64,000 nt of DNA from Phoenix dactylifera (Eukaryota > Streptophyta > Magnoliopsida > Arecales > Arecaceae), in the NCBI RefSeq assembly GCF_009389715.1, contig NC_052404.1:490001-554000 (forward strand). The letters are read 5' to 3'. The notes under the pieces were generated by a model. That model saw only the letters and a list, made by a program, of their open reading frames with translations, searched no databases and was not told the origin of the DNA. Both the position numbers and the translations under genes were made by a program. Within the stretch, counting starts at the first letter, position 1; every line of letters begins with the position of its first letter. This document shows positions 48,640-60,853 of this stretch, piece by piece.

Positions 48640-51600
48640 CTCTGGCAACCTCGCCTCTGAGGTGAAATTTTCCAAGTATTCCTGATAAGTTACCCCAGCC
48701 GTAAATACGATTTTTAGCATAAATCTTCAAATTGTCTCTACGTAATTTTGGTCCAAAAAATAATCCTAGTTTTGGGTTGGTAATGATCAAATTAAGTGAT
48801 TATTTGATCCCAAACTTTAATGATTAAATTGAAAAATTTTATTATGATATAGTTTTATTTTATTTTCCAACTAGAATGTATGCATATACTTAAAGCATGC
48901 GAAACTGCAATGGATCAATGTGACATCTAGTTAATTTAGTCGAGCTATGTTCAATAAAAATCTAAAGTGATATTTGTTTCAATCTCTTCTTGTCCTCGAA
49001 TTCTACTAAAAAGCTTAACTACCATTTACAATTTCGAACAAAGATTGAGTTCTGTAATATTTTAATAAATTTGATCTTGTAAAAAATAGCTGAATCAACA
49101 ATGTTACAAAATAGAGCAGCACCATAAATCAAGATCTTGCCAAGTCAACCTGCAGCTTGGTTAATTTTGTGTTCATAGATCTGGGATGTCTAATTGCCTC
49201 TCTTTTAACTAGTACTTGGGAAGGGAAAAGGAGAGCGGAGTCGGCAATGAAAGTATCTATGCAACCATCTTCTTCCCATGAGGATGGGGGAGTTTTGGAG
49301 CTGATGCTTTCCATTGCCCTTCCGTTCTATTTAAAAAAGAAATTATTGGTAGCAGTGAAGTGTGTTTCCTCCATATTATATAGTATTTCAGTAGAAGTCA
49401 TTAGTTCTACTCCTCCAAATGCCTAGTCCAAAAGACTATCAATGGTCTCTCAGGATTAACAAAATTTTAAAGAGGTTTCCTTGTTTAGGTTTCCTTGTTT
49501 AGGTTTCCTTATGTTTTAAATTGTTCAGTTGTTTCTTCTAGGGCAAAATTTTATCTCCAACTTCATCAACAGTTGCTTGTTGTTGGAGTTTGCAGTCGTT
49601 TTCTTTTATATTTTTATCCTTTTCGTATTTTCTATAAGTACAAGATACAATTGAAAGGTATTATGATTAGTTGGACCATGAAGCTAGGAGAGGGTTTTTG
49701 GTAAAGATCCCATAGATTTTCCGTTAAAGGCAGTATTAGATTTTTGCTAATTTTTTATATCTTTTACTTGAATATTTTAGTATGTTTTCTTTTTTATTTT
49801 TAGATTGAGTTTCATGTTTTTAGTAGAACTTTAAACTTTGTATGGCCTGTCTGTATAAGACAGCCTAGGGTTTAATTTGTAGGATACTTATTTTAATTGA
49901 TTAAGAAAATTTTTGTGGAGTTTTCTTCTTCCACTTTACCTATTCTTGTTCTTTGTCATTCTTTTCTCGATAACATCCAAGTTAGGACCTACTCACCTTT
50001 GTGGTTGGCTTGTTTTGAGATGCATTGGGGTGCACTAGATAAGTTTAGGCTTTGTTAAAAAATAATTTATGATAAGTAAAAAGAAAAATATTAATAATGT
50101 TCCCAAAAAATAAAAAATCCATTTTGTATTGCTATAAATTATGGGATTGACTATAATACCTAATGATGATTGACAATATCTATTGCTACCTAAGTGATCA
50201 AGAGATGTAAGACGAAAAGTAGTTAGAGCTTGCACAATTAAATAAAAAATATCACTAATAGTGAAAGGAGCTATTGCAATAGCATCAATACCATTTTTTT
50301 GCATATTTATCTTTATAAATTATTTATTTTTGTATATCTACTTGATGCAAGATAGAAGGGAGAAAGAGAGAGAAGAAGATGAAGAAGAAGAGGAGAGAAG
50401 AGAATTACAAGGAGGAGAAGAAGATAGGGAGAGGGCAAATCAATATCCTGTATTCTAAAATCTGAATAACACAAATTATATTAGAGTAATAGGTTTATAT
50501 AGATAACCCAAAATTCTATAAGAGTCTGCATAAAAACATAATACTGGAATCCCTATAAAATTCTAATCCTGTAATCCATAATAAACTCTCTAATTTTCAA
50601 ATAAAATATTTTTTTATTTTTTTATTTATGTCTAATAGAAGTATGCCTAGATTTCTGGTTGGATGGTGTTCTATCACTACTCTTCAATCAATATGACATC
50701 TAATGCTGTGAAAAAAATGATATTTTAAAAGCTGAAAACCCTTAATATGGGAAGACATGCAAAATTTTTTATAAAAAAAAGATTTGTAAAAGTATATATA
50801 TGTAGATAATGAAATTTTGAGGGTATACTCATAATTTTAGATATTTGCAAGATATATATCCAAAAAGTCTTTTCGCTACATGCTAGTTAAATTAATATCA
50901 TCAAGTGAATTATAACATCAAGGTAGACATGCAATAAAAAATATTTTATAATAGTATACATAAAAAATTCCATCACTCTTTAGCTATATGGAGACGCAAT
51001 TATTTATAAGCATAAGAAATTATATGGCGATCCAACTTCAAGAAAGGAGGATAAGATAGAGGAGAGTTTTGGATGGGAGGACATGTTGTTGATCCTTATC
51101 TGCTCCATATTACTCTTAATTGCACACTTCTCCTGGTGTGCCTTTTTAATAGTTGATTCTAATGTTTGGACTTATAACAATTAGGGTTGTATGGAGTGGG
51201 ATTAAATATATGTTGAAAAGGTGAGTTAATAAGTACCACTTGCTTAAGAATTGGAGAGTCTGTGGAAACACATTTATGCCATGCGGCTAAATATTTAAGG
51301 GATATTATTTACTATACTTAAATAACACCTTTCATTAATTCCTTCAGTAAAAAATAATCCATACTTTATAAAGGCGAGGAAGCCAATTTGTCCAAAATTT
51401 TAGATCCAAATATAAATTCAATTAAATTATGTCTAGTCAAGGCTGTCGTAGCAAAAGTGTAAGTTGTAAAAGAAGTCCATATTTTATATATAAAAACATG
51501 TGAACAAGTTGAGTTTAAAACTTTGGAAACATACGTTATAAATGGGTTGGGTTGGTTAGAGGCTATTGAAATATGAACTAAATAGTGATTAAAATTCATT

Positions 51601-52124
51601 AGAAGCCTTTGATAAAAATTTAAATTTGGTTCAAAAAGATACGTTTTTGAAAAAGTCAAAAATTTCTTTATACATAGATTCTTTACATTTATGTTGATTT
51701 TTATATCATACCTGATACCAAAATTCTATCCATAATGATTTTGAGCCTAATATTTAGACTTAATTTGATATTATTGTTTGTAGTATAGTTTTGTCTATAG
51801 AGGTTTGGGCAACCGAGCTTCTACTAATAAAGCTTTTAATAAAAAAATATTTATTATTTAGTAACTATTTTTTTAAAGTATTGTAAATCTCTAACATTTA
51901 TTTATTAATCAAATTGAGAAAATACTTTTAGTAACAAACAATATTTTTAAAATTAAATTAAATCAGTCGATTCGACGAGTTTTACCGAGAACCGGTCACC
52001 TGTCCAGTACAGTTCAAAGGATATTTTAAAATAGTCAAAACTCGACCAAACTTGAGAGAACCAAACAAACTAGATTTTCAATGTTCCATTCTAGCCAAGG
52101 ATATCGGTAAGCCTTTTCTCTACC
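48640..52124. other. Intergenic region upstream of the P5A ATPase
   Basis: AT-rich, mostly featureless. A 16-bp word ggtttccttgtttagg-like motif is tandemly repeated near 49477-49510, and a purine-rich run of gaagaag units occurs at about 50356-50430. No ORF has recognisable domain content. Confidence 0.5.
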
Positions 52125-52449
52125 TTTTTTTTTGGTTAAGAAATAGGAAGAGGGGGGGGAGAGGAGAACCTCACCCGCGTAGCAACCCCCACTGGGCCTT
52201 CCTTCCATCAGGAAATGTTCGATGCAGGCCGTAAGTTTCTGCGTACCCTTTCCGACCTGTGGGTTGCCCTATATGTGAGTACGTCATCCCAGCACCACCT
52301 CGGTACTAGCGGACCAGTAGCGCTTCCACTAAAAGCGTTCAGGCATAGGGTATCCGGTCTACAAATTTAATCGACGCCCGCGCATTTCGAACTTGAACCA
52401 CTTCGGTGAAAACAAAGCTTCGTTCTAACTGTGTTATCACCTTGGTGGC
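52125..52449 (-). mobile_element. tRNA-derived SINE, older copy
   Basis: Same family and orientation as the copy at 52585-52940: a T run at the plus-strand left end (poly-A tail on the minus strand), then cacccgcgtagca, ggaaatgttcgat, gtacgtcatcccagc, atccggtct and taatcgacgcccgcgc, ending ccttggtggc. The tRNA-like head is more decayed (B box matches loosely), so it is probably the older insertion. Target duplication is not clear. Confidence 0.75.
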
Positions 52450-52584
52450 TTTTATTCTTCTGTATTTCCCACTAGCCTTTTCTTTAAGGATAATTTCATT
52501 ATTGGTGTTGCACTAAACATGCTACTAACGAAAGCCCCTAGAAATAATGTCTTTTTATTAAATTTTTTTCTCTTTTTTATACTC

Positions 52585-52940
52585 TTTTTTTTTTTTTTTT
52601 TTTTTGGTCAAAAAATAGGAGGGGAGGGGGAGGGACCAGCCCACCCGCGTAGCAGCCCCATTACTGGGCCCCCCTTCCACTAGGGAATGTTCGATACAGG
52701 TCGCAGGTTTCGCGTGCCTTCCCCGACCCGTGGGCTCACCCCACTGGGTTCACCGCCTCACGTGTGGGTACGTCACCCCAGCGCCACCTTGGTACAAGTG
52801 GAAGGAAAGCATAACCGCCAACAAGCCAGCCGGGCGTGGGGCATCCGGTCTCCTAATTTAATCGACGCCCGCGCGTTTCGAACCCGGGCAACTTGGACGG
52901 AATTATCGCCCCCTTACCACCAGGCTACTACTTTGGTGGC
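52585..52940 (-). mobile_element. tRNA-derived SINE with target-site duplication
   Basis: 356 bp on the minus strand. The head starts GCCACCAAAG, with an A-box-like TAGCCTGGTGG (52917-52927) and a B-box-like GGGTTCGAAAC (52875-52885), 31 bp apart as in tRNA-derived RNA polymerase III promoters. The body ends in a poly-A tail, read as a long T run from 52585 on the plus strand. Flanking direct repeats tatactc are at 52578-52584 and 52941-52947. No protein is encoded; mobilisation would need LINE proteins. Confidence 0.88.
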
Positions 52941-53082
52941 TATACTCATTCAATCTGATGGACTCAGTCGCTAGTCGCTACTGAGATAGATGAAGTTCCA
53001 TACTTTTTAAAACATGAAATCGTTCTTTTTTTGGTTTCTGGTTAAGAATTCTTTCTTTTTTTATCTTCCATCTGCTATTGTG

Positions 53083-54493
53083 ATGAACGCATGGGCGCAC
53101 AGCTATAAGAAGAACAATGCGATCGCTACTTCAAGAATTCACACAACTACTTCTGCTCTTTCGGTACCCTCGGCCCCTGAGAGCCGCGCCGCCGCCGCCG
53201 CCGCCGCCGCCGCCCAATCCTCTTCTTTCTATGCGAGGCCCGGCCTGCTCCAGATGAAGAACCAGGGCGCCGCCAACCGCGCCCGCGTCTACGAGTTCCT
53301 CCGTGGTCTCGGCATGGTCCCCGACGAGCTTGACGGCCTCGAGCTCCCCGTCAGCGTCGATGTCATGCGGGAGCGCGTCGACTTCCTCCATTCCCTTGGC
53401 CTCACCTTAGAGGACATCAACATTTACCCCCTTGTACTTGGTTGTGGTGTCAAGAAGAACATGATCCCCGTTCTCGATTATCTGGGGAAGTTGGGTGTCC
53501 GCAAAGGCGACCATCACGGAATTTTTGCGGTGGTACCCGCAAGTCCTCCATGCGAGCGTCGTGGTCAATCTCGCACCCGTGGTGAAGTACTTGCAGGGAT
53601 TGGACATCAAGCACGGCGACGTCCCTCGGGTCCTCGAGCGTACCCGGAGTTACTCGGCTTCGAATTGAGAGGACCATGAGCACATCAGTGGCCTATCTGA
53701 TTGGAGTTGGTGTTGCAAGAAGATAACTAGGAGGGGTTCTCGCTCGGTATCCGGAGATACTCGGGAGCGAGTTGGGAGAGTGATCGAGCCTTCCGTCGAA
53801 TATCTTGAGAGCCTGGGCTTACCGAGGCTGGCTGTGGCGAGACTGATTAAGAAAAGGCCTCAAATTCTTGGTTTTGAGTTGGGGGACCAGATGAAACCCA
53901 ATGTTGAGGCTCTGCTGGAGTTTGGTGTTCGGAAGGAGGCATTAGCTTCTATGATAATTCGGTATCCAAACATCATGGCAATTGAACTGAAGGTTAAGCT
54001 TGTCTTGCAGCAATGCTTGTTTGAATCGAGCAATTTGGTGGGTCATGATGAATTTGGAAAAGTCATTGAGAAAATGCCTCAAGCTGCTAGTCTTAGCTGC
54101 TCTACTATGTTGAAGCATGTTGATTTCCTCCAAAGCTGCGGCTTTTTTGGCTGCCCCCAGTTGCTTGCCTTGAATCTGGATATTATGAGAATGAGCTTTG
54201 AGTATTTTCAAATAGAGATGGATAGCAATTTGGAGGAGCTGGTTGCACACAATAGCACCAAGGTATCAGATTATCACCAAGAAAGGGTTAAAGTGTTCAC
54301 TTGGATGGCTATTCAATTGTTCTGATGAGGAATTTAAAGAAGGATGAAGTATGACTCCATTGAAATTGAGGAAATGGAAACAGAACCATTGTTTGACATG
54401 AAGACATTTCTAGAACCCAGGGAGGAAGATGAGTCTAGGTCTGAATATGATGTAGACAGTGAGTATGAGGACTGTGATGATGACTTTATGTGA
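53083..54493 (+). pseudogene. MTERF4: MTERF4-like (RUGOSA2/BSM) transcription termination factor pseudogene
   Basis: The translation matches the plant mTERF-domain protein of organelles required for organelle gene expression: FYARPGLLQMKNQGAANRAR, YEFLRGLGMVPDELDG, LPVSVDVMRERVDFLHSLG, YPLVLGCGVKKNMIPVLDYL. The frame is then broken repeatedly: one extra base near 53504, a shift near 53640, lost bases near 53670, an in-frame TAA near 53727 (after VGVARR), another shift near 53760, then an open block 53780-54325 with VEYLESLGLPRLAVARL and further mTERF repeats. Later sections contain deletions (loss of repeat sequence after FLQSCGF and after LEELVAH). The acidic tail in a third frame reaches TGA at 54491-54493. 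There are at least five lesions, so this is not functional. No introns are evident, so either a decayed duplicate or a retrocopy is possible. Confidence 0.9.
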
Positions 54494-54517
54494 AATTAAT
54501 TTACTATCATTTTGAGT

Positions 54518-57500
54518 TGCCTGTTGGCGATTAGTTTCATCTCAAAATGATGTGGGAGTGCGCTAATGGACTGCTATCTCTTTGGAGCCTTCTTCAGAGT
54601 AACCTTGTGATGCATACAGCCAAACTTTTCATTAAGAAAAGCATCCCTTGAAAGCTGAGTGAGAAATGAATTTTATGAAGGCTAATTGCAATGTCAGACC
54701 TAAAGGTACACCTAGTCACGCTCTCATCCTTCAGAATTTTGTTGTCAGTCAATCTTTATGAGATGAAAGATTTTATCTCTGGGAGAAATTGTCATGTGCT
54801 TGACCAGCTTATCGTCAGTATCCATATTATGTGTGAAGTTGTGGCTTTTTTGAGTGAAAGCAAGCCTTGACACCTTTTAGATCCTAAAGTTGATGTGTGT
54901 GTTACATGCTTGGAGCTTGATGCTTCTTATAGGCTTTGAAGTCCTTCTAGAGTTACTAGTATCGCCTGATCAGATATCCTTAAATATTTGAAGTTATGCT
55001 TTTTATGATTTTAATAGATGGTGCAGAAGAAACTTATATTATAAAAATTTTTAATCAGGAGTCATTATTGAATCCATGCATTTTAATGTTCCTTTCCCAA
55101 CTTAAGGCATGCTCCAAATCAGTTCTGTTCTGCACTAACTATTTGTACCAAAATTTCTACTTCACTGTTTCAAATTGATTCTTTTAGGTCTTCTTTTCCT
55201 TTAAGCTTCAAGAGATTCATATTTATTTATTTTTTTTTTTTGCATACCTCACATGGTCATTCTAGAATTTTTCATTTGTTCATCTTACATTTTTCATGAA
55301 TAGCTGATGACCTCTTAGAATTTTTCGTTGTTGTTTGTCAGTAGTTTCAGCAGAAAATGACATGGGAATGTGCTAATGGACTGCTATCAATGGGAAGCCT
55401 TTTCTTTTTTTGATAGTTCGGGCGGATTATACAAATCTAGTATGAATACATTCTATAAAAGTCAGAAAGTAAAATATCCCGAAACAAAGGTAGGATGGAA
55501 GACGAATCACTCCACATGATCTCGCTCGAGTGTTGGGCTACGTAAGAAGCAACCCAATCAGCCGCCCAATTAGCTTCTCTGTAGATATGCTTGGCCACCA
55601 GGGACACACTCCCTGGAGCTTCACCAGATGTCATATATGAGTGGGTGAGCACCAACCCACCTTGCTTGCCCCTGAATCCATCCGATCACTGTGGCCGAGT
55701 CACCTTCGATAATAATACAGTCAGCTTTGAGGACCCACCTCACAAGGATGATACCAGCCTAGGACGCTCTTAGCTCCGCTCTAGGTACAGATGTCTCAAA
55801 GATCGGCGTACTGCCTGCCGCCACCAGACTCGAATTCGGCCCCTAGATAACAAAACCTGTACCCCCTATACACTCCCTATCCACCACGCTACTGTCGAAG
55901 TTGACCTTAAGGAAACTCGGGGGTGGGAACTCTTAGGTGAGAAGCACCATCTGGGTCGCTGCAAAAGCAGAATGAAGCCCCAGGTGTCTTGAGCTGTCGC
56001 AGTCTCTTCAACAATAGAGGGGTGGGTGACCTCAGTAGCCTGCATCAAGGCCCTCTCCAAAATGAAACTCGCCTACCGTCGAGTGCCTTCGAAGATGTAG
56101 GCATTCCTAGCCAACTATATCTGGTAGGCAACATAAGCAGCTCGATGCCCTATGCCCTGGACACCTTGGTGGTGCTGCTCTGCAAGAACTCCCCTGATTG
56201 GAGCATCGTCGGAAGCAGGTTGGACAACTCCCAAACTTGGGTTGCCCTTTGGCACTGGAAGAAGACGCGGTCAATAGACTCCACCTCATTGCCACAACAC
56301 GGGCAAGTCGAGGGGATTTCCATTCTCCTGTGTACCAGCAACCCCCTAGTGGAAAGACAGGCCTAGGCCTCCTTCTAGATGAAATGGCTAACCCGAGGGT
56401 GAACTCCCGGTCTCTAGATCCGTTCACCCTCTAATTTACAACCAGTCTCCACCCTGTATAGACTGTAGAGCTCCTGCGCCCTTTCCCTCGGGCTGTAAGT
56501 GGACCTCCAGACCCTCGTATCCAAACAGCCATGTACCATGATCACAATAGACCGCACCCTCTTGGCAAGCCTATCCTCGAACTTTTGGGCCACTAGCTCC
56601 ATATTCCACCTCCGCTCACCAGGATGAAACAAGTCGCAGACTCTCAATGTCGCTGTAGTCTCCATACTAAGCATAGTCGACTAGCGGCTCAGTGGTAGAT
56701 CTGACAACCAGACATCCTCCATCACCAAAACCGATTGGCCATCATCCAACAACAACCCGATATTGGAAAAGTTCTCATGGGTACGAGCGCAAACTTCCCT
56801 CCAGATGAAGGAGAACCTCCGATTTTTCTGGTTATCATCACTTGGGGTCAACTGGCCGTACTTAGCCCGCATTACCGAACTCCAGAGACCATCAGGCTTT
56901 AGTACAAATCTCGCAGCAGCATGCCTAGCTATCATGATCTCCCTCCTAACAAGTAGAGACTGTTGTATACCCAAATCCGCATCACGAAAAAGTTGGCAAA
57001 TAGTCCTCCAGAAAATCAGGTGCACCCCACCACTGCCACTGTGTGAGCCCCACAAGAAGCTCCTGAACATCTACTCAAGCTTGATCAGCAGGTTCTTTGA
57101 AAAAATGGTATTAGTTAGGAGGTAAACCGGCATCGAGCTCAGAGATCCCCAAACACTTAGCAGGTTCTACGACCAGTGATAGGCACACTTAGCTCTACGG
57201 CCCATTTTGCTCCGAGATCCCCAAACATTCTTTGACTGCAACCTTTAGCCGAGGGCGAGCCTTGGGACTGAAGACAATAGCAAACTTGTGGAGATTTACC
57301 TTTTGGTCTAACACCCAACAATAGCCCTCTAAAATCTGCCTGAAGAGACCGGAACAGAGGCCCATCTGAGCAACAGACAATCATCTGCAAAAAGCAAGTA
57401 TAAAATTGGCTGGGCCTCTTGTGCGGGCACATAAGAGTCAAGCGCCTGGTGCAACGTCATGGCCCGGAGTGCATGTGACAATGCGTCAGCACACATGATA

Positions 57501-60275
57501 AATAGGCAAGGGGAGAGGGGACAACCTTGGCACAAACCGATAGTGGACCGAAAGAACTTCGTTAGGGTGCCATTGATCAAGTGGCAAAGGAGGGCGCGCA
57601 CACACAACTAAGGATCAATCTGACCCATGCACTGTGGAAACCATAGCTCTCCAGGGTGACTTGGAGGAAGTCTCAACACATCCAAACATACGCTCTCTCC
57701 ATGTTGAGCTTGATGGCCATGAGACTTCGGTGGGAAGGCGCTCTCAGCAGATCATGCATAAACTCCTGAGCCAGAAGGATATTGTCTGTGATGCTTCGCC
57801 CTTCCATAAACGCCCCTTGCTCAGGGCTAACAATATGAGGAAGGATCGGTTTCATTTTACAAACCATGATCTTAGCATCTGCCTTGTACAGGATTGTGCA
57901 GAGGCTAATCGGTCTGTAGTGGCCCGGTTTAGATGCATCCTGTCTCTTCGGTATCAGAGTGATGAAGGTTCTCTTCCAGGCCTCTAGCATCCTCCCAAAG
58001 TTGAAAAAACTGCTAGATCGCAACCACCAACTCATAATCAATGATTACTCAGAATCTCCTGAAGAAGAAGGGGGGAAACTATCGGGACCTGGCACTTTGT
58101 CCTCGGCCATAGACCAGCATCACCTTAGCTATTAGGGCAGCGTTGTTTGCAACACCAACCTAAGTCTGGCAATGGATACGGAAGGATCCTCCCCCCAACT
58201 AGCAGTCCACCTCGCTCGGAAGAAATGAAAGATTTTATGCCTAATCTCCTCATCCCTATCGATCCACTGCCCATTGCTGCTCCTCAAGATCTAAATATGA
58301 TTCCTATATCTCATGATGATCGTGGACTGGTGGAAGAACTTACCATCCCCTTTCCTGATTCAGTGAACCCTCAACTTCTGCCACCATAGGACCTCCTGCT
58401 GCTGGAGTAGGAAGTGGTGCATGGCAAGTTTCTCTCGAAGCTCGGTTAGCTCGTCTTGAGTGAGTCCCCCATTCCAATACTCCCAATCCTGGAGCTCCGT
58501 GATAGCCACCTCAATGTCATCCAGTCTTCTAAAGATATTGCCGACCTCCACACAATTCCACTTACAGAATCTATGCTTAGCCAGCTCCAGTATGCTCATC
58601 ACGTGATACATGGCATCGCCGCGCATCAGGATCCTGCAAACCTCTCAGATAATATCCCAAGACTGAGGTTAGACGAGCCAGAACTTCTCAAAATGGAAGG
58701 GACTATGGTACTCAGTACTGGACTCGGTGCTAACAAGAAGTGGACAATGGTGCAAGGCAATCTGCGGCAAGTGGCGTACCTGGTCATTGGGGAAACATTG
58801 GATCCAGTTGGCATGGCAAAGGCTCTGTCAATTCTCTCCCATACCCTGGTTGTGCCAAGTGATTATTGCACCAAGTAAATCTCAAGCCAGAGAAATCAAG
58901 ATCAACCAGACCGTTCGCTCCAGTGAAGTCACGGAATTTTCTGATTTTGATCTTATCAAAATAGGGTTTGCCCCCTCTTTTCTCCTGGGGGCCATCGATA
59001 CAATTAAAGTCACCCACCACCATTGACGGATGCCCTGCTCAATCAGGTTGGAGATCTCCTTCCAAAGTACCCAATGTTGTTTGTAATCTATACTAGCATA
59101 CACACCAGACAAGAGCCAAGGGTTTGCATTAGATTCTGAAATCACAATAGCAACATGCTATGTACAATTGTGGAAAACATCCACATTCGCCACTCCCACC
59201 CTCCGGTTACAACAATGCCTCCGGGCAACCCCCGAGACTCAATGGCCTAAAAAGCCCCATGAAATCGAGAATCGGCGATGAACACGAGCAAGACTCCCAC
59301 CAGATAGCCTCATCTGCAGCACACACAAATTCGGCATATGTTGTTTCACCAGTCTTCTAAAGGTGGGTAGGAAGGAGGGTTTGCCGGCCTCCTACAATTC
59401 CACAGCAGGATTTTCATGGGGGAGACTCAGCAGAGCATGGTTGGGCTTCCTCCCCTGAGCTCCCACCAACATCTAAGCAGGCTAGATCACCTTCCAAAGC
59501 CATGCCTTTTCAAGAGTGACCTTGTGATGCATGCAGTAAAAATTCTGATGAAGAAAGTCATTCTTTGAGAGCTGAGTCAGAAATGAAATTTATGAACTCT
59601 TTGCAACGTCAAGACCTAAAGGTACAACTAGTCATGCTCCCATCCTTCAGAAAATTTTGTCGTTCATCAATCTTTATGAGATGAAAGATTGTATCTCTTG
59701 TAAATATTATTGCATGCTTGAACTGTTTAACTTCACTATTTATAGCGGATACATTTATCTGAAAGTTTGTAACTTTTAGAGTAAAAGCAAGCTTTGACAC
59801 CTTTTAGATCCTAAAATTGATGTCTATATTACATAACTGTAGCCTCATGCTTATTATAGGCTTTTCAGTTCTTCGAGACTTACAAGACTTGCCAATCAGA
59901 TGTGCTTGAATATTAAAAAGCATGCTCTTTATGATTTTAATAGATGGTCCAGAAGAAACATATAAATTATAAATTTTTGTATCAGAAATCATTACCTAAA
60001 TTCATGCATTTTAGTGTTGTCCCATCTTAAGGCATACCCCACCTCTCACATACTATACGCACTAAATTTTTACTTCAGTATTTCAAACTGATTCTTTTAG
60101 ATCTTCCTTTCCTTTGAGCTTCAGGATTCATATTTAGTGTTCTTTTATCGATTTTCATTTTTGCATGCCTCGACATGGCTGTTTAAGAAGTTTTTCTTAT
60201 TTTCCCATGAAAAACCTTTATGAATAGCAGATATCCTTTTAGAATTTATCATTGCTGTTCAAAATTTGAAGCATG
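54518..60275 (+). repeat. Old tandem duplication of about 0.8 kb, second copy split by a LINE
   Basis: Copy 1 is about 54518-55334. Copy 2 is about 55335-55404 plus 59504-60275. Shared landmarks in order: gctaatggactgctatc, aaccttgtgatgcat or gaccttgtgatgcat, gacctaaaggtac, caatctttatgagatgaaag, ttgacaccttttagatccta, tatgattttaatagatgg and atgaatagc-gat. The copies differ by many substitutions and small indels, so the duplication is old. It lies directly downstream of the MTERF4 pseudogene. Confidence 0.85.
55405..59503 (-). mobile_element. 5'-truncated L1-type LINE with RNase H, degenerate
   Basis: Flanked by the direct repeat gccttttc (55397-55404 and 59504-59511); the tail is a short T run at 55405 on the plus strand. 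On the minus strand ORF2 starts near 59417 (MKILLWNCR), the usual endonuclease beginning, so ORF1 is missing. Domains in order: endonuclease with VVGDFNCI (about 59020), reverse transcriptase with RTFITLIPKR, GHYRPISLCTILYK, SPEQGAFMEGRSI (57673-58041), GLCQGCPLSPCLF and LLFADDCLLL (57329-57607), a zinc-finger with CPCCGNE (56150-56341), and a C-terminal RNase H with IEGDSATVI and REANWAADWVA (55437-55740). The domains lie in several frames with stops, for example a shift near 59030, so it is inactive. The RNase H tail is common in plant L1 elements. Confidence 0.93.
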
Positions 60276-60853
60276 ATAATGATTTTGTTTACCTATTGAA
60301 TCGCAAAACTATACAAATTCTTTTGTTGCTGAACTGCACTAGTTTCCTTAAGTATTTCTTGCATTTAAACTTTGCACTTATTCTTCTCGTCCATTCATTC
60401 TATTCTGCAAGTCAAACCTCTGACAACTGATTCTATTAAAAGAATAAGGCAAGGTATTCTATTATAAAACATCCAATTCTTGTAAGTTTACCGAACTCTC
60501 TTTTTAATAAAATACCCTTGATTATTGAATGTTTGTTAGTCGAACTCCTATCTAAAGAGTGCGATACAACATGCAGAAATTATTTGCATTAAAAGATATT
60601 CCACAGAGTTGTCAAGTGATAGCTCAACAGTTATTTCTAACAACTTCAAATTTAATTAGATACGGTGCTTCTACTAACTCACTCAACAGAATTTAGTATT
60701 GTAAGATTAAGATAAATTTCAATTTCATCAGGTTGCCAATCCCCCTGTCCTTGTAGATTTGTTTACGCCCAAGGGTAACTAATTATAGACCAACTGATAA
60801 TAAGAAGAATGCCAAGGTGTTTTGAGTTATTCATGTATTGACACTTGGAGGGA

